Shown here: positions 6,460-12,948 of the stretch, piece by piece
Position numbering within the stretch: the first letter of the stretch is position 1
Layout: each line of letters opens with the position of its first letter
NCBI GenBank assembly: GCA_031288675.1
Contig: JAITQY010000156.1
Span: 1-14,747 of the forward strand
Length of the DNA: 14,747 bases
DNA from: Oscillospiraceae bacterium
GTDB lineage: Bacteria; Bacillota; Clostridia; Oscillospirales; Oscillospiraceae
Direction of reading: 5' to 3'
Notes under the pieces: model-generated
Told to the model about the DNA's origin: nothing
The model's database searches: none
The model's input: only the letters and a program-made list of their open reading frames with translations
Position numbers and translations under genes: made by a program

Positions 6460-7137
6460 ATGGCTTACAATGCTGCTGCGGCTTATGCGTATGCTCATAG
6501 ATGGGCATACAGCCGCAATCCACGATACACAAGCTATAGCAATACCGCAAACGGTGACGGAACTAATTTCGTCTCGCAGTGCCTTTATGCAGGGTGCGGA
6601 GTTATGAACACTACGTCGTTTTCGGGATGGTATTATTTCTCGCGCAGCGCGGTCAGCCGGAGTTGGTATGACGCGGAGGCGTTACATACGTTCTTAGTGA
6701 CTAACAACGGTGTAGGACCTTACGGTTACGACGGCTCGATGGAACAGGCTCAGCCAGGCGACGTTATCCAGTTATGCTACTACGGTAACACGTTCACGAC
6801 GTCGTTATTAGTGGTGGCGAACCGACCGGATATTCTCGTGGCAGGTCACGATTACGACACGGATTACCGTCACTTGGACGATTTGTACTACCAAAAACGC
6901 CGTTTGATACGCATTACTGGAGCAAAAGGGTATGCGGGCTATTATCCCGGCGGCGACGGAGGAGTAATCTATTTACCGCCCGGTCAGCCCTCCCGCCCGA
7001 TTCGTCCGAACCCGCCCAATCGCCCTGGACAGCCGAGCCGTCCGCAAATTCCGGGCGATTTGATTCCTCTTACCCCGACACTGCCGGTACTTCCGGATTA
7101 TCAAACGCCGATGCCGTTTGCGGAGGATGAAGAGTAG
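6460..7137 (+). CDS. Amidase_6-type protein lacking the expected catalytic Cys and His, with proline-rich tail
   Basis: Residues 1-155 follow the 'putative amidase domain' (Pfam Amidase_6): YNAAAAYAYAHRWAYSRNP (3-21), TNFVSQCLYAGCGVMN (35-50), GWYYFS (56-61), a conserved SW (68-69), QPGDVIQLCYYG (98-109), ILVAGHDYDTDYRHL (125-139) and RRLIRITG (147-154). In the family the first motif is normally GGDCTNF with the nucleophilic Cys, and the later one F-x-H-S/T with the catalytic His. Here they read NGDGTNF (Gly34) and FTTS (Thr114), so both are lost while the fold-defining residues remain. The tail (173-213) is proline-rich and holds PGQPSRP twice (174-180 and 189-195), ending in acidic AEDEE. 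There is no signal peptide. The start has GAGGTGA (6446-6452). It lies 132 bp after rsmG and ends at a shared terminator. A binding or spore-structural role is possible but speculative. The domain call is from memory of the family pattern. Confidence 0.82.
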   Translation: MAYNAAAAYAYAHRWAYSRNPRYTSYSNTANGDGTNFVSQCLYAGCGVMNTTSFSGWYYFSRSAVSRSWYDAEALHTFLVTNNGVGPYGYDGSMEQAQPGDVIQLCYYGNTFTTSLLVVANRPDILVAGHDYDTDYRHLDDLYYQKRRLIRITGAKGYAGYYPGGDGGVIYLPPGQPSRPIRPNPPNRPGQPSRPQIPGDLIPLTPTLPVLPDYQTPMPFAEDEE

Positions 7138-7160
7138 TCAAGTCATTCAAACGGGCAAAA

Positions 7161-7196
7161 GAACAAGGGGCGGTATCGCCGCCCCTTACTTTGTTC
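7161..7196. terminator. Bidirectional intrinsic terminator between converging genes
   Basis: AAGGGGCGG (7165-7173) and CCGCCCCTT (7179-7187) form a 9-bp GC-rich stem with a 5-base loop. An outer GAAC/GTTC pairing (7161-7164 with 7193-7196) can extend it past a bulge. Short T-rich runs follow on both strands. It sits between the amidase-like gene and the ABC ATPase gene, which converge. Confidence 0.75.
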
Positions 7197-7214
7197 CTGT
7201 AAGCTATTGTATTA

Positions 7215-7982
7215 TTAACGGTCGTAATAGCGCTGTAAAAAGCGTTTTGTGCGCTCTTCCGTGGAGTTGCCGAACACCTGTTCCGGAGTTCCGCGCTCAA
7301 TTACTACGCCCTCGTCCATAAATATCACTTGGTCGGCGACGTCACGGGCGAAAGCCATCTCGTGCGTTACTATAACCATTGTCATCTTCTCTTCCGCAAG
7401 CGAGCGGATGACCTTCAGGATTTCGCCGGTAAGTTCAGGGTCAAGCGCGCTTGTGGGTTCGTCAAAGAAGAGTATCTCCGGATTCAGAGCCATAGCTCTG
7501 GCGATTGAAACGCGCTGCTGCTGTCCGCCGGAGAGCTGATAGGGATATTCATTCGCCTTTTCGGTAAGCCCCATCTTTGCAAGCAGAGCAGTTGCCCGCT
7601 CCGCCGCCTCAGCCTTTGTATGTCCGAGTACGCTTACCGGCGCTTCCGTTATATTCCTCAAAACGCTGAAATGAGGGAACAGATTAAAGTTCTGAAAAAC
7701 CAGCCCGATTTTCAACCGAATCTTCCTAAGCGCCGCCGCATCCGCATATACAGGCTTGCCGCTGTCCGGAGTTTTAACCATTACTTCCCCGTCAACGGTG
7801 ATATTGCCGCTGTCAATCGTCTCGAACTGCGTGACGCAGCGCAGCAGGGTACTCTTGCCGGATCCACTGGGACCGATTACCGCAAGTACCTCGCCTTCGG
7901 TTACAGTCAGCGAAATGCCTTTAAGTACTTCGTTATCGCCGAAGCTTTTTTTCAGATTTTCGACTTTTAATATTTCAGACAT
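7215..7982 (-). CDS. ABC transporter ATP-binding protein, polar amino acid (GlnQ) type
   Basis: A 255-residue ATPase subunit of the kind that powers uptake of glutamine or other polar amino acids with a membrane permease and a binding protein. Walker A is GPSGSGKST (37-45), the Q-loop Q97 lies in LVFQNFNLFPH, the signature is LSGGQQQR (150-157), Walker B is ILFFDEP (170-176) with D174/E175, and the switch His is H207 in VTHEM. The FQNFNLFPH segment and overall length fit the GlnQ/HisP group. An insertion TPDSGKPVYADAAA (71-84) precedes the Q-loop. It starts 19 bp after the typA stop and has no clear ribosome binding site. Its usual permease and binding protein genes are not in this window, so either it is an orphan subunit served from elsewhere or it has another role. 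The substrate cannot be told from sequence. Confidence 0.9.
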   Translation of the reverse strand: MSEILKVENLKKSFGDNEVLKGISLTVTEGEVLAVIGPSGSGKSTLLRCVTQFETIDSGNITVDGEVMVKTPDSGKPVYADAAALRKIRLKIGLVFQNFNLFPHFSVLRNITEAPVSVLGHTKAEAAERATALLAKMGLTEKANEYPYQLSGGQQQRVSIARAMALNPEILFFDEPTSALDPELTGEILKVIRSLAEEKMTMVIVTHEMAFARDVADQVIFMDEGVVIERGTPEQVFGNSTEERTKRFLQRYYDR

Positions 7983-8001
7983 AGTAGTAGTTAGGAAACC
8001 G

Positions 8002-9828
8002 TTACTTCTCTTTACTTTTTTTCTTTGCGCGAAGCTCGTGCTCTAAAATGGCTTTGCGCAGACGTAAATTTTGCGGCGTGACCTCTAAAAGCTCGTCGTC
8101 GGCAAGAAATTCCAGACAGCGCTCAAGGCTCATATTACGCGGCGGTACAAGCCTCAGCGCTTCGTCAGAACCGGAAGCGCGCATATTGGTAAGCTGCTTC
8201 TTCTTGCAGACGTTGACGACAATGTCTTCTGCCTTAGGCGAGACGCCGACGATCATGCCGGCATAGACTTTTGTGCCGGGCGCTATGAACATAGCTCCGC
8301 GATCCTGAGCGTTAAAAATCCCGTAAGCGACGGCTTCGCCGGTTTCAAACGCTATCAGGCTGCCTGTACCGCGCCGGTCTAAATTGCCCGCGAACGGCGC
8401 GTAGCTATCGAATACGCTCGCCATAATACCTTCACCGCGCGTATCACTTAGGAACTCGCTTCGGTAGCCGAATAGCCCGCGTGTCGGGATTAGGTACTCC
8501 AGTTTTGTGCGGTCGCCCTGCTGTGTCATCGCGGCAAACTCGCCGCGGCGCGACCCCATTTTGTCCATAACCGTTCCGACGTGATCTTCCGGAACGTCAA
8601 TAATCACGCGCTCCATTGGCTCGGATTTCTGCCCGTTTTCTTCTTTATAAAGCACGCGCGGCGGCGAAACCTGAAACTCATAGCCCTCGCGCCGCATAGT
8701 CTCAATCAAAATCGAAAGGTGCATTTCACCGCGTCCGGCAACGTTAAAACTATCCGTATTGTCCGTTTTGGTAATGCGAAGCGAAACGTCTTTTTGAAGC
8801 TCGCGGTACAGGCGGTCACGCAGATTCCGCGTGGTTACGAACTTGCCTTCCCGTCCGGCGAACGGACTGTCATTGACGCTGAACGTCATCTCCATCGTAG
8901 GTGCGGAAATCTCCACGAACGGAAGGGCTTCCGCGTCAGATGATCCGAGTATGGTATCGCCGATAGTGATCTCTCCGACGCCGCTTACAGCTATAATGTC
9001 GCCGGCTTTGATTTCCTCCGTTGCGGCGCGCTGTAAGCCCTCAAAAGTATAGAGATTTGTCGCTTTTGCCTTGCGCTTGCTATCAGGGGTAAGATAGTTA
9101 GCAATTGTAATTTCCTGATTTTGCTTTAAGATTCCGTCCTCAAGCCGCCCGATAGCGATACGTCCGACGAACTCGTTATAGTCAATGCTGCTGACAAGCA
9201 TTCGCGTCGGTTTTGTAACGTCCGCGACAGGTTCGGGAATGTACTCTACGATTGTGTCGAACAAAGGACGCAAATCAACTCCGGCAACCTCCGGGGAATA
9301 ACTCGCAACGCCCTGCCTTGCGCTGCAAAACAGTGTCGGGCTGTTAAACTGTTCGTCCGTAGCGTTAAGGCTGAGCAGAAGCTCCAAGACCTCATCAATG
9401 ACTTCAGTTATCCGCGCGTCCGGACGGTCAATCTTATTGACGACGACGATTACTTTATGACCGAGTTCCAGCGCTTTGCTGAGGACAAATCTCGTTTGCG
9501 GCATAGGACCTTCCGCCGCGTCAACAAGTAGCAACACTCCGCTGACCATCTTCAGGACGCGCTCGACCTCACCGCCGAAATCGGCGTGTCCGGGAGTATC
9601 GACTATGTTAATTTTGATGTCCTCAAACTTGTCGTTGCTGTAACGTATAGAAGTATTCTTCGCAAGGATCGTTATCCCGCGCTCCCGTTCCAAATCTCCG
9701 GAGTCCATAACGCGGTCGCGGACGACCTGATTCTCGCGGAATACTCCGCCCTGTTTCAGCATTTCGTCCACAAGCGTGGTTTTGCCGTGGTCAACGTGCG
9801 CGATGATTGCAATGTTACGTAATATCAA
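8002..9828 (-). CDS. typA: Ribosome-associated translational GTPase TypA/BipA
   Basis: A 608-residue translational GTPase (normal length) that binds 70S ribosomes or assembling 50S subunits and supports growth under stress or cold. The G1 loop is AHVDHGKTT (10-18), the switch I RGIT 50-53, G3 DTPGH (77-81) and G4 NKID (131-134), with G5 at CSA in LFCSARQG. The central region has GRIAIGRL (domain II, EF-Tu-like). The later region, with GRGEMHLSILIETMRREGYEF and IPTRGLFGYRSEFL, is the TypA-specific C-terminal part. The start is TTG (9826-9828) with GGAAGGA just upstream; starting here gives the expected MxxRNIAIIAHVDHG N terminus. Transcription is from a consensus promoter at 9886-9914, and the ABC ATPase gene follows in the same operon. 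Confidence 0.96.
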   Translation of the reverse strand: MILRNIAIIAHVDHGKTTLVDEMLKQGGVFRENQVVRDRVMDSGDLERERGITILAKNTSIRYSNDKFEDIKINIVDTPGHADFGGEVERVLKMVSGVLLLVDAAEGPMPQTRFVLSKALELGHKVIVVVNKIDRPDARITEVIDEVLELLLSLNATDEQFNSPTLFCSARQGVASYSPEVAGVDLRPLFDTIVEYIPEPVADVTKPTRMLVSSIDYNEFVGRIAIGRLEDGILKQNQEITIANYLTPDSKRKAKATNLYTFEGLQRAATEEIKAGDIIAVSGVGEITIGDTILGSSDAEALPFVEISAPTMEMTFSVNDSPFAGREGKFVTTRNLRDRLYRELQKDVSLRITKTDNTDSFNVAGRGEMHLSILIETMRREGYEFQVSPPRVLYKEENGQKSEPMERVIIDVPEDHVGTVMDKMGSRRGEFAAMTQQGDRTKLEYLIPTRGLFGYRSEFLSDTRGEGIMASVFDSYAPFAGNLDRRGTGSLIAFETGEAVAYGIFNAQDRGAMFIAPGTKVYAGMIVGVSPKAEDIVVNVCKKKQLTNMRASGSDEALRLVPPRNMSLERCLEFLADDELLEVTPQNLRLRKAILEHELRAKKKSKEK

Positions 9829-9885
9829 AGTGTAGTTCCTTCCGTAAATAGGCAGTTGAAATATTCATTTCATTCACAAAAGATT

Positions 9886-9914
9886 ATTATACACTCTATG
9901 CTATGCGTTGTCAA
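9886..9914 (-). promoter_or_regulatory. Consensus sigma-A promoter for typA
   Basis: On the minus strand, TTGACA (9914-9909), a 17-base spacer and TATAAT (9891-9886) match the consensus exactly. The leader would be about 50 bases with no obvious structured element. The remaining stretch up to the terminator at 10031 holds no supported gene. Confidence 0.85.
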
Positions 9915-10030
9915 CGATTATTTACAGAGAGGGGGATTGAAGATTGCTTCTGCTTCTTCGTGTAATTTCTTAAAATGAGCTGTCATTTTATCTGTGGTTT
10001 TCCGGTTCGCCTTCGTTCATCCAAAGTAAT

Positions 10031-10056
10031 GAAAAAAACCGCCCTTTCAGACGGTT
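10031..10056 (-). terminator. Intrinsic terminator after the 74-residue acidic protein gene
   Basis: Read on the minus strand, AACCGTC (10056-10050), a 6-base loop and GGCGGTT (10043-10037, one G-T pair) form a 7-bp stem directly followed by a run of T (A7 at 10032-10038 on the plus strand). It lies about 30 bp after the stop of the gene at 10087-10311 and separates this unit from typA. Confidence 0.8.
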
Positions 10057-10086
10057 AAATCATTTTATTATTGTGCGTTAGTATCT

Positions 10087-10311
10087 TTACGCGGCAACCT
10101 TTTCCTTTGCTCCAATCAGCTTCATCGCCTCGTCTTCCGTTATTTCCTCATACAGGTCATAGTACTCGCTCTCATCGCAAAAATACAGTATCAGAATTCC
10201 CGACCTAACCCAACCTTTTTTGTCATCCCATTCGTACTGTTTAGCTCCGTCCGCGCGTACTACTGTCCCATAATGTTCGCGGTCAATCAGTTTAACATAT
10301 TCATAGTTCAT
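10087..10311 (-). CDS. Small acidic protein, candidate immunity or antitoxin partner
   Basis: This 74-residue protein has no name I can give with certainty. It is clearly acidic overall, with clusters DD (29-30), DESEYYDLYEEITEDEAM (46-63) and few cysteines. The layout, an RxDG-like segment (19-22), YEWDDKKGWV (26-35) and then a YxxITEDEA ending, resembles small proteins often found downstream of phage or toxin genes in gut Clostridia; that resemblance is from memory. The start overlaps the stop of the RelA/SpoT-like gene by 4 nt (ATGA), yet it has its own very strong ribosome binding site, AGGAGGT (10321-10327), nine bases before the ATG. An intrinsic terminator follows. The overlap, acidity and position after a toxin-type enzyme suggest an immunity or antitoxin function. 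This is inference; no domain proves it. Confidence 0.72.
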   Translation of the reverse strand: MNYEYVKLIDREHYGTVVRADGAKQYEWDDKKGWVRSGILILYFCDESEYYDLYEEITEDEAMKLIGAKEKVAA

Positions 10312-10949
10312 ACGTCAAGTACCTCCTCTATGTTGTTTGGTGTTTTTAACCCTTTGGATAATTCAGACATCTTCTCTTGTAATGTTACGTATTCGTAAGA
10401 CCGGACATCTTCAATAACCCGCAATTGCTCATATAGTTTGTGCTGTTCGCCGTCTTTTAATGCAAACGATTCGGGTGTGTGATACTGCAACTCAAAAATC
10501 TGTCCGTTCGGTGCTTTGACGAACGTGTTAACCCCGTTGTAAGGGTTTTTACGCCTTAGCCAGTAGTTTTTAACCCTGATTGTTTCATAACCGTCCTCCT
10601 GCAACTTCGACAACGTTCTCTTTATCATCTCGGTATAGTCGTCTTCACTCGATGTAAACGTATACCGGATAATGTCGTTGATTGCGCCGCCTGTCTGACC
10701 CTGCGCCTTTCGCGCGAATGATGTTACACTCTTTAGCCGGTAATCTAAACCTATTACTTCCGCGCCTACGTCTTTGGCGAAGCCAACAATCGCTTTCGTT
10801 ATTTCGGGTTCGTTCTTAGCGGCTAACTCGTACAATCTTCTGTCCTCTTTGCCTAAGGTTTCTTCGGCTATGCTTATTATATCACCCTGTTTCCCGTTTG
10901 TCAACCCGTCATTGTTAACAAATTTTGCTTTCCAGTCCTTGTAGGTCAT
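10308..10949 (-). CDS. RelA/SpoT-like nucleotidyltransferase domain protein (toxin-type, probably a detached C-terminal module)
   Basis: In residues 68-178 of this 213-residue protein the layout follows the RelA/SpoT synthetase fold as seen in toxin-type members: LDYRLKSVTSFARK (68-81), NDIIRYTF (91-98) with the metal-type Asp92, a helix and GYETIRVKNYW (120-130), PYNGVNTFVKAPNG (136-149), FELQYHTPESFALK (152-165) with catalytic-type Glu153 and Gln155, and HKLYEQLR (170-177). The family makes (p)ppGpp, (p)ppApp or pyrophosphorylates tRNA. There is no HD hydrolase, TGS or ACT domain. Residues 1-60 are helical and start MTYKDWKAKFV, which looks like an internal stretch of a larger protein. The ATG at 10949 has no ribosome binding site and no other in-frame start precedes it before the TGA at 10998-11000. 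It overlaps the acidic gene by 4 nt. The domain call is good; expression and activity are uncertain. Confidence 0.72.
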   Translation of the reverse strand: MTYKDWKAKFVNNDGLTNGKQGDIISIAEETLGKEDRRLYELAAKNEPEITKAIVGFAKDVGAEVIGLDYRLKSVTSFARKAQGQTGGAINDIIRYTFTSSEDDYTEMIKRTLSKLQEDGYETIRVKNYWLRRKNPYNGVNTFVKAPNGQIFELQYHTPESFALKDGEQHKLYEQLRVIEDVRSYEYVTLQEKMSELSKGLKTPNNIEEVLDV

Positions 10950-11041
10950 ATCAGCAGGAGCGCTGTATGTCTTACCGTCCTTATCTCTCGCGGATTGTCA
11001 GGCAGAGTTGCCGCGTAAGGGTTTATAGTTGTTGCGAACGC
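10950..11041 (-). pseudogene. Frameshifted coding remnant upstream of the RelA/SpoT-like gene
   Basis: Directly before the ATG at 10949 the frame continues as ARDKDGKTYSAPAD and meets a TGA at 10998-11000. In the next frame the sequence reads AFATTINPYAATLPDNPRE (11041-10985) before leaving sense. Joined across the GAGAGAT run near 10983-10988 (a net change of one frame, as from loss of one GA unit), the two give a continuous, plausible protein segment leading into MTYKDW. A TAA at 11042-11044 ends the traceable sense. I read this as the broken remainder of a longer parent protein, possibly a phage head-morphogenesis or polymorphic-toxin carrier. It is a reading of frames, not a homology result. 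Confidence 0.5.
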
Positions 11042-11079
11042 TTAAGTTACGCGAAAAATTACATAATCCGCGATTTATC

Positions 11080-11108
11080 TTGCATTTTTCTTATTGTTAT
11101 GTTATAGT
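11080..11108 (+). promoter_or_regulatory. Extended -10 promoter for the ABC exporter pair
   Basis: TTGCAT (11080-11085), 17-base spacer, TATAGT (11103-11108) with TGT before the -10. The start would be near 11115, with the ribosome binding site GGGAGGG (11126-11132) before the ATG at 11137. It shares the TTGCAT -35 and extended -10 style with parA P2. Confidence 0.65.
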
Positions 11109-11136
11109 AAGAAAATAATACCATTGGGAGGGCACT

Positions 11137-12948
11137 ATGAACGACGCAACGCAAAAATCGAATAAGTTCCGTACGATTGTCTGGGGGTTCCGTATCGCGT
11201 GGAGCATTGACCCGCTGACTATGCTGCTTTGGTTCGCGGTATGCGGAGCTCTTGCGGTGCTTCCTGCTGTCGCGCTTTACTTCAACAAGCAGACGCTAAG
11301 CGTTATCAGCGGCTTCCTTAGCGGTCAGCCGTTCACGTATTCCGACGCCGTTCGCCCGATAATTGGATTGGGACTGCTGATGATTGCAATCGGGCTGTCC
11401 GGACGCATAAACTCACAGTTTGTGCGGATGATGACCTACGACTTGTACTTCGCGGGAATGGGCGACTACATAATGGAGCACGTGCAGGATATTGAGATGA
11501 AGGACCTGCTCCGCAAAGATGTAAACGATATGTGGATGTCAGCAATACTGGAAGCGAACTCCTTGTGGGCATTCAACGAGGGCATTTGCTTCATATTCGC
11601 GAAGCTGGTCGGTATCGCCGCGCTGCTTGTTACCGCGTTCACTATGAGCACTCTGATATTCGCGATTTCGCTGGTATATGTCGTTGTAATTTTCGTGATT
11701 AGTCTTGTGTTCGCTAAGAAAACGCGTTACAACCAAACCGATGACTTCGCCGATGAGCGAAAAATCGAGTATTACGAAAAAATGCTCGACAATCACGGTA
11801 TGGCTAAAGAAACCAGGATTTTTGAGAACACGGACGACGTTATTACGCAATGGCGCAAACCCTATCAGCGTATTTTGAACCGTGACCTCAGACGGCAAAA
11901 GTCGGCGGAGCTTCGCGACCTGATTGTCGGCGCGGGATTTTATGTATTCCTTATTGTAACCGTCGGCGTAAGTTTATACGGTGTTGCTCGCGGCATGATG
12001 CCGCCTGACGTTTTCCTCGTTCTGTTTACTCTGTGTCTCAATTTGTATAACACCATCAACGGCACGGCGAGATATATCGTAAGATTTGATTTCGGCTTGA
12101 TTGCGCTGGACAAGCAGCGCAGATTTTTCGAGCTTATCAAGCCCGGCGTTGGCGGCACGGAGGAAACTCTTGCCGATGAGGACACGGTGTTTGATGTGCA
12201 GAACCTTACGTTCTCATACAGCGATACGCCGACAATTAAAGATATTAGCTTCAGTGTGAATAAGGGCGAGATTATCGCGCTGGTTGGCGCGAACGGCAGC
12301 GGAAAAAGTACGCTCGTAAAACTGCTGCTGAATATGTACAAGCCCGACAGCGGTTCTGTAAAGGTGTTCGGGCGGGAGTACCGCGACTACAAACGTGGCT
12401 ATATCCGCACTAAGATTGGTGTGTTTTTCCAGAACTATTACATATTCCATTCTCCGCTGCGTGAGAATATCGGCGTGGGCGCGGTGGAGGATATGGACAA
12501 CGAGGTGAAGATTCTTGAGGCGCTCAAAAAAGGCGGCGCGGAGAAACTTGCCGCGAATCTGCCGAACGGTATAGACACTCTGTTGGGCAAATTCCAAGAT
12601 CCAAGCGGTACGGAGCTTTCCGGCGGCGAGAAACAGCGGGTAGCGTCATCACGCGCGCATATGAGCAACCGTGATGTGCTGATTTTCGATGAGCCGGCGA
12701 GTATGCTCGACCCAATCGCGGAGATGGAGCAGTTTAACAACATCCGCGATATGTTAAACGGGCGCACGGCAATTCTAATCAGTCACCGCGTCGGCTTTGC
12801 GCGTATGGCGGACAAAATTATAATGCTGGACGACGGCAGGATTGCCGAAACAGGCAAGCACGACGAGTTAATGACTAAGGACGGTTTATACGCTCATTTC
12901 TTCAACGAGCAAGCGCAATGGTATCAGCAGAAAGGGGGCGAGGAATAA
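11137..12948 (+). CDS. ABC exporter half-transporter, first subunit (permease-ATPase fusion)
   Basis: A 603-residue protein with an N-terminal transmembrane domain (hydrophobic segments near 29-49, 75-90, 145-170, 172-193, 263-284 and 290-306) and a C-terminal nucleotide-binding domain, the layout of type I/B-family exporters. Walker A is GANGSGKST (384-392), the Q-loop Q432 lies in FFQNYYIF, the signature is LSGGEKQR (494-501), Walker B is VLIFDEP (514-520) with Glu519 kept, the D-loop is SMLDP and the switch His is H550. The usual EPTS/EPTA after Walker B reads EPAS. It starts at 11137 with GGGAGGG and its own promoter, and its TAA overlaps the next ATG by one base (TAATG). The probable partner is the next gene. 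Substrate unknown: peptide, lipid or drug export are all possible. Confidence 0.9.
   Translation: MNDATQKSNKFRTIVWGFRIAWSIDPLTMLLWFAVCGALAVLPAVALYFNKQTLSVISGFLSGQPFTYSDAVRPIIGLGLLMIAIGLSGRINSQFVRMMTYDLYFAGMGDYIMEHVQDIEMKDLLRKDVNDMWMSAILEANSLWAFNEGICFIFAKLVGIAALLVTAFTMSTLIFAISLVYVVVIFVISLVFAKKTRYNQTDDFADERKIEYYEKMLDNHGMAKETRIFENTDDVITQWRKPYQRILNRDLRRQKSAELRDLIVGAGFYVFLIVTVGVSLYGVARGMMPPDVFLVLFTLCLNLYNTINGTARYIVRFDFGLIALDKQRRFFELIKPGVGGTEETLADEDTVFDVQNLTFSYSDTPTIKDISFSVNKGEIIALVGANGSGKSTLVKLLLNMYKPDSGSVKVFGREYRDYKRGYIRTKIGVFFQNYYIFHSPLRENIGVGAVEDMDNEVKILEALKKGGAEKLAANLPNGIDTLLGKFQDPSGTELSGGEKQRVASSRAHMSNRDVLIFDEPASMLDPIAEMEQFNNIRDMLNGRTAILISHRVGFARMADKIIMLDDGRIAETGKHDELMTKDGLYAHFFNEQAQWYQQKGGEE

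Noticed and set aside
6764..6770. TTATCCA, partial DnaA box
   Set aside because: Single partial match inside a coding region; no cluster of boxes or AT-rich unwinding region, so no oriC is claimed.
9918..9986. Minus-strand 22-codon frame MTAHFKKLHEEAEAIFNPPL... between typA and the islet terminator
   Set aside because: No ribosome binding site, downstream of a terminator, and it ends at the typA promoter. It may be leftover coding sequence, but nothing supports expression.
11479..11484. Second CACGTG core as a possible parS
   Set aside because: It lies within the ABC gene and the flanks are not symmetric or parS-like.
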